From Chryseobacterium formosense (lineage in GTDB: Bacteria > Bacteroidota > Bacteroidia > Flavobacteriales > Weeksellaceae), in NCBI RefSeq assembly GCF_900116415.1, contig NZ_FPAP01000001.1, positions 682,001 through 746,000 on the forward strand: a stretch of 64,000 nucleotides of DNA. The letters run 5' to 3'. Made by a program: the position numbers and the translations under genes. Every line of letters begins with the position of its first letter. Position 1 is the first letter of the stretch. The notes beneath the pieces were generated by a model, which ran no database searches, was not told the DNA's origin, and worked only from the letters and a program-made list of their open reading frames with translations. This document shows, piece by piece, positions 52,342-60,179 of the stretch.

Positions 52342-53505
52342 ATGTCAAACTCGGAAACCTTCTCAAACTGGGAAAATCTTGTTAAAAAACAGCTTAAAAC
52401 AGAAGATATTTACACCATCCTGAAAAAAGAAAATTTAGAGGGAATTGATGTGAAACCTTTTTATAATTCTGTTGAAAAATCAACACCAAACCTTCCGAAA
52501 GTAGAAGAAAGTACACATTTGGTAGCCAACTATCATGAAAGTCTGGAAGATGATGTTTTTGCATTTTTATTGAATGAAAATGTTGAAAATCTTGTTGGAA
52601 AAACGGTTTTCGTGAACAACAAAGATTTAGCAGAACACATCAGTCCGCAAGATGAAGACCAATATTTTTCACTGATCGATGTTTTTGACGAAAAAAATAT
52701 TGAAATCAATGATCAGTTGGTGAAAGAACTTTTAGCAAAGGATTTCAAAAGAAACATTTGTGTAGACATTTCACTTCACCAAAATGCGGGAGCGGCAATT
52801 TATCAGCAGTTGGGAATTGCTTTGGCAAAAACTAAAGAATTAATTGAAATTTACGGAGAAGAAATCATCAATAAACTGATTTTCAGAATTGCAGTAGGCG
52901 GGAATTATTTCTTTGAAATGGCAAAAATTCGTGCTTTTAAATTGGTTTTTAATCAACTTTCAAAAGAATACGATTTAGATCATATACCATACATTTTTGC
53001 TGAAACTTCATTGAGAAATAAAGCGATTTCGGATAATGAAAATAATTTGATCCGCTCGACTTTAGAACTGGCTTCAGCGATGATTGGTGGAGCAGATGCT
53101 GTTTACAGCAACAATTATCTGGTTGGAAAAAGTACGGATAATTCGGAAGAAATTTCTTTCAAACAGCAGATCGTCTTGGCATATGAAAGTATCATCAATG
53201 TTTTTGAAGATGGTTCAAATGGAAGCTATTACATCGAAAATATTACTAATCAGATAGCCGAAAAGTCTTGGAAGCTATTTGTTGAAATTGAAGAAAACGG
53301 AGGGTATCTCGAACTTTTAAAACAGGGAATTATCCAGAAAAAGATTTACGATCAGGCTGTTGAAGAACAGAAATGGGTGGAGGAAGGAAAAATAAAGCTG
53401 ATCGGAGTGAATTTATATCCGAAATTAGAAGTTAAAAAATCGATTGAGGAATTATATAATCCAAAGGAAATTAAAGCAGTTCGTTGGGCTGAAATGTTTG
53501 AGTAG
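52342..53505 (+). CDS. mutA: Methylmalonyl-CoA mutase small subunit
   Basis: 387 residues from ATG 52342 (MSNSETFSNWENLVKKQLKT); a TTG frame from 52315 adds nine unrelated residues. The small subunit has a TIM-barrel fold without a working B12 site and pairs with MutB. Typical motifs: DIYTILKKENLEGIDVKPFY, DISLHQNAGAAIYQQLG, FRIAVGGNYFFEMAKIRAF and GGADAVYSNNYL. The large subunit gene usually follows, but here the next gene is a GxxExxY gene between inverted repeats, then an unrelated methyltransferase. Confidence 0.93.
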   Translation: MSNSETFSNWENLVKKQLKTEDIYTILKKENLEGIDVKPFYNSVEKSTPNLPKVEESTHLVANYHESLEDDVFAFLLNENVENLVGKTVFVNNKDLAEHISPQDEDQYFSLIDVFDEKNIEINDQLVKELLAKDFKRNICVDISLHQNAGAAIYQQLGIALAKTKELIEIYGEEIINKLIFRIAVGGNYFFEMAKIRAFKLVFNQLSKEYDLDHIPYIFAETSLRNKAISDNENNLIRSTLELASAMIGGADAVYSNNYLVGKSTDNSEEISFKQQIVLAYESIINVFEDGSNGSYYIENITNQIAEKSWKLFVEIEENGGYLELLKQGIIQKKIYDQAVEEQKWVEEGKIKLIGVNLYPKLEVKKSIEELYNPKEIKAVRWAEMFE

Positions 53506-53506
53506 T

Positions 53507-53537
53507 TTCCCACGGATTGCACAGATCTTCACAGATG
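53507..53537 (-). repeat. Left inverted repeat of the GxxExxY cassette
   Basis: 31 bases, two bases after the mutA stop. Reverse-complemented it reads CATCTGTGAAGATCTGTG and on, matching 27 of 31 bases of the right copy at 54017-54047. Same family as the repeat at 21281. Confidence 0.7.
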
Positions 53538-53580
53538 ATTCTGTATATTATTCTATAAAAATTTTATAAACACAAATACG

Positions 53581-53964
53581 ATGAAAGAAAATGAGATAAG
53601 TTTTTATGTCAGAAAATCAATATTTTCTGTTTATAATGAATTAGGCTCAGGATTGTTGGAAAAAGTTTATGAAAAAGTATTAATGTTTGAGCTTGAAAAT
53701 CATGGATTAAAAGTTCGAAACCAAGTTCCAATGTCTATAAAATTTAAAGATACCATTATTGATTCAAGTTTTATTGCGGATATAATTGTTGAAGATAAAG
53801 TAATTATAGAAATTAAATCTATCCAAGAAATCAGTGAAGTTCATCATAAACAATTACTTACCTATCTTAAATTGTCAGATTTAAAGTTAGGAATATTAGT
53901 CAACTTCAATACTGATTATATAGCTAAAAATATCTTCCGAAAAATAAATGGAAATTTAGATTAA
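53581..53964 (+). CDS. GxxExxY family protein (PD-(D/E)XK-like)
   Basis: 127 residues. The family signature is GLLEKVY in ELGSGLLEKVYEKVLMFELE at 18-37. A nuclease-like core follows: FIADIIVEDKVIIEIKSIQE with the Asp...Glu-x-Lys pattern of PD-(D/E)XK enzymes, and HKQLLTYLKLSDLKLGILVNF. The biological role of the family is not established. Bounded on both sides by inverted repeats of about 31 bases, so it may move or have moved as a cassette. It interrupts the expected mutA-mutB order. Confidence 0.85.
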   Translation: MKENEISFYVRKSIFSVYNELGSGLLEKVYEKVLMFELENHGLKVRNQVPMSIKFKDTIIDSSFIADIIVEDKVIIEIKSIQEISEVHHKQLLTYLKLSDLKLGILVNFNTDYIAKNIFRKINGNLD

Positions 53965-54016
53965 ATAAAAAATCAAACAGTTTGACTACAATTGTCACTG
54001 ATCTTTTTAACATAAG

Positions 54017-54047
54017 CATCTGTGAAAATCCGTGAAATCTGTGGGAA
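54017..54047 (+). repeat. Right inverted repeat of the GxxExxY cassette
   Basis: Starts CATCTGTGAAAATCCGTG; 27 of 31 bases match the complement of the left copy. Next to it, at about 54080-54100, is another stuttered string (ATTCGTGCATTCGTGGCATT) that runs into the next gene. Confidence 0.7.
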
Positions 54048-54082
54048 TAAATAAATAATAACAAATTCTTAAAAAAATATTC

Positions 54083-55231
54083 GTGCATTCGTGGCATTCA
54101 AAAAAAGAAATTCAAAACTATATCAATCAGAATCTTCATTCAGATTTGCATTCTTTATTATTAAAAAAATCCCCGTTTTCTGAAGTTTCCATGCAGGAAA
54201 TTGTTCAGCAGATCAAAGGAAAACAGGTTGCACAGAAGAAATTTCCGTTTTTATTAAAAGATGGAATTATTTTTCCGCCACAACTCAATCTCGAACAATC
54301 TTCTTCAGAAAAAACAGCACTTTATAAGTCAGAAATTTTAAAAGGAAAGAAATTTATCGATTTGACAAGTGGTTTCGGGATTGATGCTTATTATTTAGCT
54401 AAAAATTTTGAAAACATAACTTTAGTTGAACAAAACTCTTATCTTTTAGAAATTGTTGAACATAATTGGAATATTTTAGGGAAAAAAGCAAAATTTATCA
54501 ATCAAAAACTGGAAGATTTTCTGGAGCAGAATAAAGAAAACTTTGATGTTACTTATCTTGATCCGGCTCGAAGAGATCAGAACAAAAATAAAGTGTTCCT
54601 TTTGGAAGATCTTTCGCCCAATATCTTGGAAATTCAGGATCAATTGCTTTCGATTTCGGAAAGTGTTATCATTAAGCTCTCACCTTTAATAGATTTAAAA
54701 TATTTGATTTCTGTTTTAAAAAATATTTCGAAAATTGAAATTATTGCTGTTCGAAATGATGTAAAAGAAATTGTTGTTTTCTTGTCTAAAAACTATTCAG
54801 GAGAAATAATTTGCAGGTGCGTTAATCTTGAAAGTGATGAAAAAGAGTTTTGCTTTAAAATTAATGAAGAAAAAAATGCGGCAGCAGGATATTCTGAGCC
54901 TGAAAAATTCATATATATTCCTAACAATACGATTCTGAAAGCCGGTATTTTCAATTTGATTTCTGAACGTTTTAAACTTAAAAAACTACATCCGAATACG
55001 CATTTGTACACTTCTGATATTAAAATTGAAGATTTTCCCGGTAGAATTTTAGAAATGGAAGTGATTGATTCAAAACGGATTAAAAAAAAGGCACAATTTA
55101 ATTTAGTTTCAAAAAATTATCCTTTAAAACCTGAAGAAATCAAGAAAAAATATCAGCTGAAAGACGGAGGAGAACAGTATCTTATTTTTACACAATCCAA
55201 AAAAGGTAAAATAATATTAAAATCAGTCTAA
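54083..55231 (+). CDS. THUMP-like class I SAM-dependent methyltransferase (PG_1098-like)
   Basis: 382 residues with a GTG start. The Rossmann methyltransferase core has FIDLTSGFGIDAYYLAKNF near 97-115 (SAM motif I), LVEQNSYLLEIVEHN and a VTYLDPARRDQNK motif (NPPY-like DPAR) near 154-166; the last 90 residues resemble a THUMP-like domain (HPNTHLYTSDIKIEDFPGRI). Probably modifies RNA; the exact target is unknown. The start codon lies inside the repeat word ATTCGTGCATTCGTGG, and the first five residues (MHSWHS) are its translation, so the original start may have been replaced. Confidence 0.85.
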   Translation: MHSWHSKKEIQNYINQNLHSDLHSLLLKKSPFSEVSMQEIVQQIKGKQVAQKKFPFLLKDGIIFPPQLNLEQSSSEKTALYKSEILKGKKFIDLTSGFGIDAYYLAKNFENITLVEQNSYLLEIVEHNWNILGKKAKFINQKLEDFLEQNKENFDVTYLDPARRDQNKNKVFLLEDLSPNILEIQDQLLSISESVIIKLSPLIDLKYLISVLKNISKIEIIAVRNDVKEIVVFLSKNYSGEIICRCVNLESDEKEFCFKINEEKNAAAGYSEPEKFIYIPNNTILKAGIFNLISERFKLKKLHPNTHLYTSDIKIEDFPGRILEMEVIDSKRIKKKAQFNLVSKNYPLKPEEIKKKYQLKDGGEQYLIFTQSKKGKIILKSV

Positions 55232-55236
55232 AAATG

Positions 55237-55267
55237 TTGCCGAAAAATGCAATATTTCTTACTTTTG
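55237..55267 (+). promoter_or_regulatory. Promoter of the His-rich lipoprotein gene
   Basis: TTG at 55237-55239, exactly 20 bases, then TACTTTTG at 55260-55267; leader of about 55 bases. Confidence 0.65.
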
Positions 55268-55328
55268 GGCAATTAAAAATTCAGGAATAAAATAATTCCG
55301 ACTGATCCTTAAAAATAAAAATCTGCAT

Positions 55329-55607
55329 ATGAAAAAATTAGTTCTATGTTTAGCTCTTGCAACGGTAGCGGTAAGCTGTAAAAAAATCCAGGCTGGAGGA
55401 AATAAGAATATCATCAAAATGGAAGAAGGTACTGAAAGATATTCTGACGATCACCAAGGTGGTGCAGAAGGTCACGGTCATGGAGGTGCACATGAAACTG
55501 CTGCTCCGGCTCATGCAGAACCAGCTCAAGGTGCTCACGAAACTGAAGCTCCAAAAACTGATTCTACAGCTGCAAAACATGAAGAACCTGCAAAAGCAGA
55601 GCACTAA
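55329..55607 (+). CDS. Small His-rich lipoprotein
   Basis: 92 residues. Signal peptide with lipobox VAVSC, acylated Cys17, followed by Lys-Lys. The mature protein is low-complexity: Ala, Glu, Pro, Gly and a row of His-containing repeats (DDHQGGAEGHGHGGAHETAA, PAHAEPAQGAHETEA), ending AKHEEPAKAEH. About ten His in 75 residues suggest metal binding in the periplasm. No known family; the function is unknown. Monocistronic with a good promoter. Confidence 0.8.
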   Translation: MKKLVLCLALATVAVSCKKIQAGGNKNIIKMEEGTERYSDDHQGGAEGHGHGGAHETAAPAHAEPAQGAHETEAPKTDSTAAKHEEPAKAEH

Positions 55608-55630
55608 TTTTTTTGAAATAAAAGAATATA

Positions 55631-55657
55631 AATCCTGCATTTTTGCGGGATTTTTGT
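55631..55657 (+). terminator. Terminator after the lipoprotein gene
   Basis: Arms ATCCTGCA and TGCGGGAT (one T-G pair), then T5. Confidence 0.8.
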
Positions 55658-55750
55658 TTTAAAAGATATAATTCATTTAAATAAATTAAAAACTTTTTTT
55701 GTTTGTGGTGACCCGACAAATTTTTTAATTTTAACAAAATTTAATTTACA

Positions 55751-57130
55751 ATGCAAGAAACATTAAATTACATCAACGAAAACAAACAGCGTTTTGTTGA
55801 TGAATTGTTTGAATTACTTAGAATTCCTTCTATTTCTGCCGATCCGGCGTATAGCAATGACGTTTTGAAATGTGCAGAAGTTTGCGCGGAATATCTGAAA
55901 AATGCAGGAGCAGATCATGTTGAAATTTGTTCTACAAAAGGTTATCCGATTGTGTATGGAGAAAAGATCATCGGTGAAAATCTTCCTACAGTCTTGGTTT
56001 ACGGTCATTATGACGTACAACCTGCAGATCCTTTAGAACTATGGAAAAAGCCTCCTTTTGAGCCTTATATTGAGAAGACTGAGCTTCATCCCGACGGAGC
56101 AATTTTCGCAAGAGGTTCTGCTGATGATAAAGGGCAGTTTTTCATGCAGATCAAAGCCTTTGAGGCGATGATGAAAACGAATTCTCTACCTTGTAATGTG
56201 AAATTTATTTTAGAAGGTGAAGAAGAAGTAGGTTCTGTAAGTCTTGGAAGCTGGGTAAATGAAAATAAAGAAAAGCTTGCTTGTGATTGTATTTTAATTT
56301 CCGATACGCATATTTACAGCAACGAACAACCAACTGTAACAACGGGTCTAAGAGGTCTGAGTTATGTAGAAGTGGAAGTTGAAGGACCGAACAGAGATTT
56401 ACATTCAGGATTGTATGGTGGTGCAGTTCCGAATCCTATTCATGTTTTGTCAAGAATGATTGCTAAGCTGATTGATGAAGATGGTCATATTACAATTGAT
56501 GGTTTTTATGACAATGTAGAAACGGTTTCTGATGAGGAAAGAGCTGAAATGAATAAGCTGAAAGACAATCCTGCAGAATTCAAAAAATCGATTGGTTTAA
56601 ATGATGTGGAAGGAGAAAAAGGGTATACAACTTTAGAGAGAACTTCAATTCGTCCTACATTAGACTGCAACGGTATTTGGGGCGGCTATACAGGTGAAGG
56701 TGCAAAAACGGTGATTCCTTCTAAAGCTTTTGCTAAAATTTCAATGCGTTTGGTTCCGTATCAGACTCCGGAAGAAATTACAGAAAAGTTTACTAAATAT
56801 TTTGAAAAAATTGCTCCTGCAAACGTAAGAGTGAAAGTTACTCCTCATCACGGTGGCTTGCCATATGTGTTGCCGACAGATACAAAAGAATATTCTGCTG
56901 CAAAAAATGCAATGCAGACTGCTTTTGGAAAAGAAGTTTTTCCTTATAGAGGAGGAGGAAGTATTCCGATAACCTCAATGTTTGAGCAGGTTTTGGGTGC
57001 GAAATCTGTTTTAATGGGCTTTGGTTTGGATTCTGATGCCATCCACTCTCCAAATGAACATTACGGTTTGTTTAATTTCTATAAAGGAATTGAAAGTATT
57101 CCGATGTTTTTTGAGAATTATTCAAAATAG
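55751..57130 (+). CDS. M20 family dipeptidase
   Basis: 459 residues. Zinc-dependent carnosinase/CNDP-like peptidase: VYGHYDVQPADPLELWKKPP near 83-102 carries the first zinc-ligand His-x-Asp, SADDKGQFFMQIKAF the bridging Asp, ILEGEEEVGS the Glu pair, and RSSIR-like TSIRPTLDCNGIWGGY the dimerisation domain. HYGLFNFYKGIESI is the last metal region. No signal peptide, so cytosolic cleavage of dipeptides. Confidence 0.93.
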   Translation: MQETLNYINENKQRFVDELFELLRIPSISADPAYSNDVLKCAEVCAEYLKNAGADHVEICSTKGYPIVYGEKIIGENLPTVLVYGHYDVQPADPLELWKKPPFEPYIEKTELHPDGAIFARGSADDKGQFFMQIKAFEAMMKTNSLPCNVKFILEGEEEVGSVSLGSWVNENKEKLACDCILISDTHIYSNEQPTVTTGLRGLSYVEVEVEGPNRDLHSGLYGGAVPNPIHVLSRMIAKLIDEDGHITIDGFYDNVETVSDEERAEMNKLKDNPAEFKKSIGLNDVEGEKGYTTLERTSIRPTLDCNGIWGGYTGEGAKTVIPSKAFAKISMRLVPYQTPEEITEKFTKYFEKIAPANVRVKVTPHHGGLPYVLPTDTKEYSAAKNAMQTAFGKEVFPYRGGGSIPITSMFEQVLGAKSVLMGFGLDSDAIHSPNEHYGLFNFYKGIESIPMFFENYSK

Positions 57131-57151
57131 AAAGTGAATTAATTTATTAAA

Positions 57152-57190
57152 AAATAATCCTCATGAAGTTTTTCTTGAGGATTATTTTTG
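57152..57190 (+). terminator. Terminator after the dipeptidase gene
   Basis: Long stem AATAATCCTCATGAA / TTCTTGAGGATTATT (one mismatch) then T5. Confidence 0.8.
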
Positions 57191-57263
57191 TTTTTAACAT
57201 AATTTTTATTTTTTGTATTTAAACTTTTATTATATTTACGCTAAAATATTAAAATTAAGTTTT

Positions 57264-58268
57264 ATGAAAAAAATTCTATCTTCTTTATTGTTGGTTTCAG
57301 CAACAATGACGGTGTTTGGGCAAGTTCAAGTTCTTGTTAATGAAAACTTTAATACATTAATTACAGGGAATCTTGCAGGTCAAAATTCATGGGTAACAGG
57401 TGGAGGTACAGCTACGGATTATCAAATTGTTTCAATTGATGCTGCACATGGGCTATCATTAACAACAACAAGTGGTAATGGTTATGCTGCAACTTCAAAT
57501 CCAAACAATAGAACTGCGGCAAGACAACCTGCTATAACTGCCAACGCTTCAAATAACATTATACAAGCAAATGCAGAAATTTATACAGGCTCTTCTAATG
57601 GTTCGGGAGAATACAGGTTTTCTGTAGTAGGGAATAGTAGTTCATCTAGTACAACAGCAATAGCTCTTGGTGGATTCACATATAATGTCACTACCAAAAA
57701 GTTAAATGGATTGGGAACTTTTAATAATGCTGGTTCGCCTACTCTTTATTTGATTTTAGCTGATGCTAATGCACCCGTGTTCCCGGTGAACACTTGGGTT
57801 TCTGTATCTTTTACCTATAATAAAACTACCGGGGCTATGACATGGTCTTGGCCTGGAGGTGGAACCTCTATTTCAACTGATCCTGATCAAATTGCTGGGA
57901 TGATTGCAAAAGATATATATGTACAAAATATTACTACCACTGGAAATACAAATAGTAATACTGTGGGTGTTGATAATATTCTTGCACAATTTGGAAGTAG
58001 TTCTACATTATCTGTAAGCGATGTAAATACTGTTCAGACAAATAAGAGAAGTGCTATTTCAATTTATCCTAATCCAACTACCGACGTATTAAACATCAAA
58101 ACAGATTCAAAAATCAATGCAGTTTCTGTAGTAGATCTTACAGGTAGAAAAGTAAATGTGAAATTAGAGGGTGATAAAGTTGATGTAAGAGGTCTTTCTG
58201 CAGGAACTTACTTAATCAATGTTGAAACAAAAGACGGTATTTCTACAGAGAAATTCATCAAAAAATAA
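57264..58268 (+). CDS. Secreted T9SS type A protein with anchor-like jelly roll
   Basis: 334 residues from ATG 57264 (MKKILSSLLLVSATMTVFGQ signal peptide); the longer frame from 57213 is not plausible. Residues 25-250 form one beta-rich domain starting VLVNENFNTLITGNLAGQNS with PVNTWVSVSFTYNKTTGAMT later; it is closely paralogous to the truncated gene at 63387. The last 80 residues are a type A sorting domain (ISIYPNPTTDVLNIKTDS ... GTYLINVETKDGISTEKFIK). Exported by Sec and T9SS. Function unknown, possibly adhesin-like. Confidence 0.85.
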   Translation: MKKILSSLLLVSATMTVFGQVQVLVNENFNTLITGNLAGQNSWVTGGGTATDYQIVSIDAAHGLSLTTTSGNGYAATSNPNNRTAARQPAITANASNNIIQANAEIYTGSSNGSGEYRFSVVGNSSSSSTTAIALGGFTYNVTTKKLNGLGTFNNAGSPTLYLILADANAPVFPVNTWVSVSFTYNKTTGAMTWSWPGGGTSISTDPDQIAGMIAKDIYVQNITTTGNTNSNTVGVDNILAQFGSSSTLSVSDVNTVQTNKRSAISIYPNPTTDVLNIKTDSKINAVSVVDLTGRKVNVKLEGDKVDVRGLSAGTYLINVETKDGISTEKFIKK

Positions 58269-58287
58269 TAGCTGATTCTTCAGAAAC

Positions 58288-58319
58288 AAAAAATCACTCC
58301 TCTTGGGGTGATTTTTTTT
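58288..58319 (+). terminator. Terminator after the 57264 gene
   Basis: Arms AAAATCACTCC and GGGGTGATTTT (G-T pairs) followed by T8. Confidence 0.85.
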
Positions 58320-58387
58320 GTTTCAACATGGTGTGAATAAATATTTTTTTGTACTTTTAAAAAACTAATTACAATAAAATATTAACC

Positions 58388-59140
58388 ATGAAAAAAATCG
58401 CATTACTGGCTATCTGTGCCATGTTTTCAAATTCTCTATTTTCACAACAGTGGGATGGGGCTACAAATCTAACCGATCACATCTACAGAAATGGGAAAGT
58501 AAGTATAGGAACTGACAATAACAATGATAAGCTAAATCTTAATGGAAACTTTAGACTAACGGGTAATTCTGGAAATAAGATTGTGTTTGGTGGGGGCTCT
58601 ACATCACCTGTTGGTAGTACTATTGTGGGTGATGATGGAAATTTTCATTTTGAATTTAATGATTCTAAGTTATATCTGCATCCGTATGTTTCAGCATATT
58701 TCGGTGATGTAGACCCTAATCCACAATTAAAAAATGCTTTTTCAATGGGGGCTACTGGAATAGTTGGAATGGGAACAGATAATTTTTATTGTAGTCAATG
58801 TTCAGGCTACCGTCTCTTCGTAAAAGATGGTATCAAAACCGAAAAAGTGCAAGTAGAAATTGCAGCAAGTAACGGTTGGGCAGATTATGTTTTTCAAAAA
58901 GATTATAAACTAATGCCTTTACAAGAGTTACAGTCTTACATTACAGATAAAGGTCATTTGCCCGAAGTTCCTACTACAGAAGAAGCTATTGCTAATGGTG
59001 TTGAGCTTAAAGAAATGAATATTCTTTTGCTTAAAAAAATCGAAGAGCTTACTTTATATACCCTTCAACAGCAGAAAAATATTGAAGAGCAAAACACTCG
59101 CATCGAAATGTTGGAAAAGAAAATTAGTACATCTAAATAA
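58388..59140 (+). CDS. Secreted paralogous protein 1 with conserved Cys-x-x-Cys and coiled-coil C-terminus
   Basis: 250 residues. Signal peptide 1-20 (ends SNSLFSQ), a repetitive beta-like region to about 125 (VSIGTDNNNDKLNLNGNFRL), then CSQCSGYRLFVKDGIKTEKV, a conserved block DYVFQKDYKLMPLQELQSYI, GHLPEVPTTEEAIANGVELK, and a C-terminal coiled coil (LLLKKIEELTLYTLQQQKN). No sorting domain. The block is common at the end of flavobacterial secreted proteins and recalls phage tail-fibre chaperone ends, but no phage gene is nearby. Tandem with its paralog at 59390. Confidence 0.75.
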   Translation: MKKIALLAICAMFSNSLFSQQWDGATNLTDHIYRNGKVSIGTDNNNDKLNLNGNFRLTGNSGNKIVFGGGSTSPVGSTIVGDDGNFHFEFNDSKLYLHPYVSAYFGDVDPNPQLKNAFSMGATGIVGMGTDNFYCSQCSGYRLFVKDGIKTEKVQVEIAASNGWADYVFQKDYKLMPLQELQSYITDKGHLPEVPTTEEAIANGVELKEMNILLLKKIEELTLYTLQQQKNIEEQNTRIEMLEKKISTSK

Positions 59141-59389
59141 CTCCAGTATTAGTAAACTAATTAATTGAAAATTTTTACTTTTCAATTAATTCATGACATT
59201 TTAGAGTAATATTATAAATGATGTAATCACATACACATTTATGTAAAACTCATTATTAAATTTTCTAACTCAATTTTAAATAGTTGAAATAATTTTTTAG
59301 TCTCAATGTAGATTAAACTATTTCATTTTTGTAATAATTGATTTTTAAGCTTTTACATTAAACCTATAACTAATCATAAATTTTAAACC

Positions 59390-60172
59390 ATGAAAAAAAT
59401 CTTTCTATTGGCAGCGTGTGCCTTATTTTCAAACACTTTATTTTCTCAGCAATGGGATGGACCACTAAATACCGCAGATCATATTTACAGAAGAGGAAAT
59501 GTGAGTATAGGAACCGGTACCAACATCGATAAACTTAACGTTGCTACCGGTAATATTAGAATATTTTATGATAGCAGGATAGCTCCTAATGTAAGAAATA
59601 GCTTAATCTTTGGAAATGGTCGACAAGAAGAAATCGATTTTTATATTACAAAGCTTGCAAAAGGTCTGCATATTTATCCTCTTTATATACAACCAGATAA
59701 CAATATTGCACAGCCAACATTTTACATTTCAAATTCTTCAAAAATTGGTGTCGGAACATATGAGGTAGACTGCTCAAGCTGCAAAGAATATCGTCTTTTC
59801 GTAAAAGACGGCATTAAAACCGAAAGAATAAAAGTAGAAATCGCAGCTAATAATGGTTGGGCAGATTATGTTTTCAATAAAGACTATAAGCTTATGCCAT
59901 TAAATGATTTGCAATCTTATATTTCTGATAAAGGACATTTACCAGAAGTTCCTACCACAGAAGAAGCGATTGCTAATGGTATTGAGCTTAAAGAAATGAA
60001 TATTCTTTTGCTTAAAAAAGTAGAGGAACTGACGTTGTATTTGATCGACCAGAATAAAATCAATCAAAATCAAAAAACAGAATTAGAATCAAATCGAAGA
60101 GAAATCGACGATATGAAAAACAAGCTTAATTCTTTGCTTACCAAGCAAAATAATTTGTCTAACAATAAATAA
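59390..60172 (+). CDS. Secreted paralogous protein 2
   Basis: 260 residues. Same plan as the 58388 gene: signal peptide (ends SNTLFSQ), variable middle (FYDSRIAPNVRNSLIFGNGR), then the conserved CSSCKEYRLFVKDGIKTERI, a nearly identical 100-residue block and a longer coiled coil ending QNNLSNNK. The N-terminal 40 residues and C-terminal half are close to its neighbour; the middle has diverged, as in a tandem duplication with a diversifying domain. Seven bases before the metalloprotease-like gene, so probably co-transcribed with it. The gap 59141-59389 shows no gene or clear signal. Confidence 0.75.
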   Translation: MKKIFLLAACALFSNTLFSQQWDGPLNTADHIYRRGNVSIGTGTNIDKLNVATGNIRIFYDSRIAPNVRNSLIFGNGRQEEIDFYITKLAKGLHIYPLYIQPDNNIAQPTFYISNSSKIGVGTYEVDCSSCKEYRLFVKDGIKTERIKVEIAANNGWADYVFNKDYKLMPLNDLQSYISDKGHLPEVPTTEEAIANGIELKEMNILLLKKVEELTLYLIDQNKINQNQKTELESNRREIDDMKNKLNSLLTKQNNLSNNK

Positions 60173-60179
60173 TGAAAAT

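Noticed and set aside
53507..54047. CRISPR array from the repeated ATCTGTG strings
   Set aside because: Only two copies, in opposite orientation, separated by a gene; no regular spacers.
55350..55640. Minus-strand frame opposite the His-rich lipoprotein gene
   Set aside because: Cys/Phe/Ser-rich antisense shadow of a low-complexity coding sequence.
58388..60172. Prophage tail-fibre genes
   Set aside because: C-termini recall tail-fibre ends, but signal peptides are present and no phage structural, lysis or integrase gene is near.
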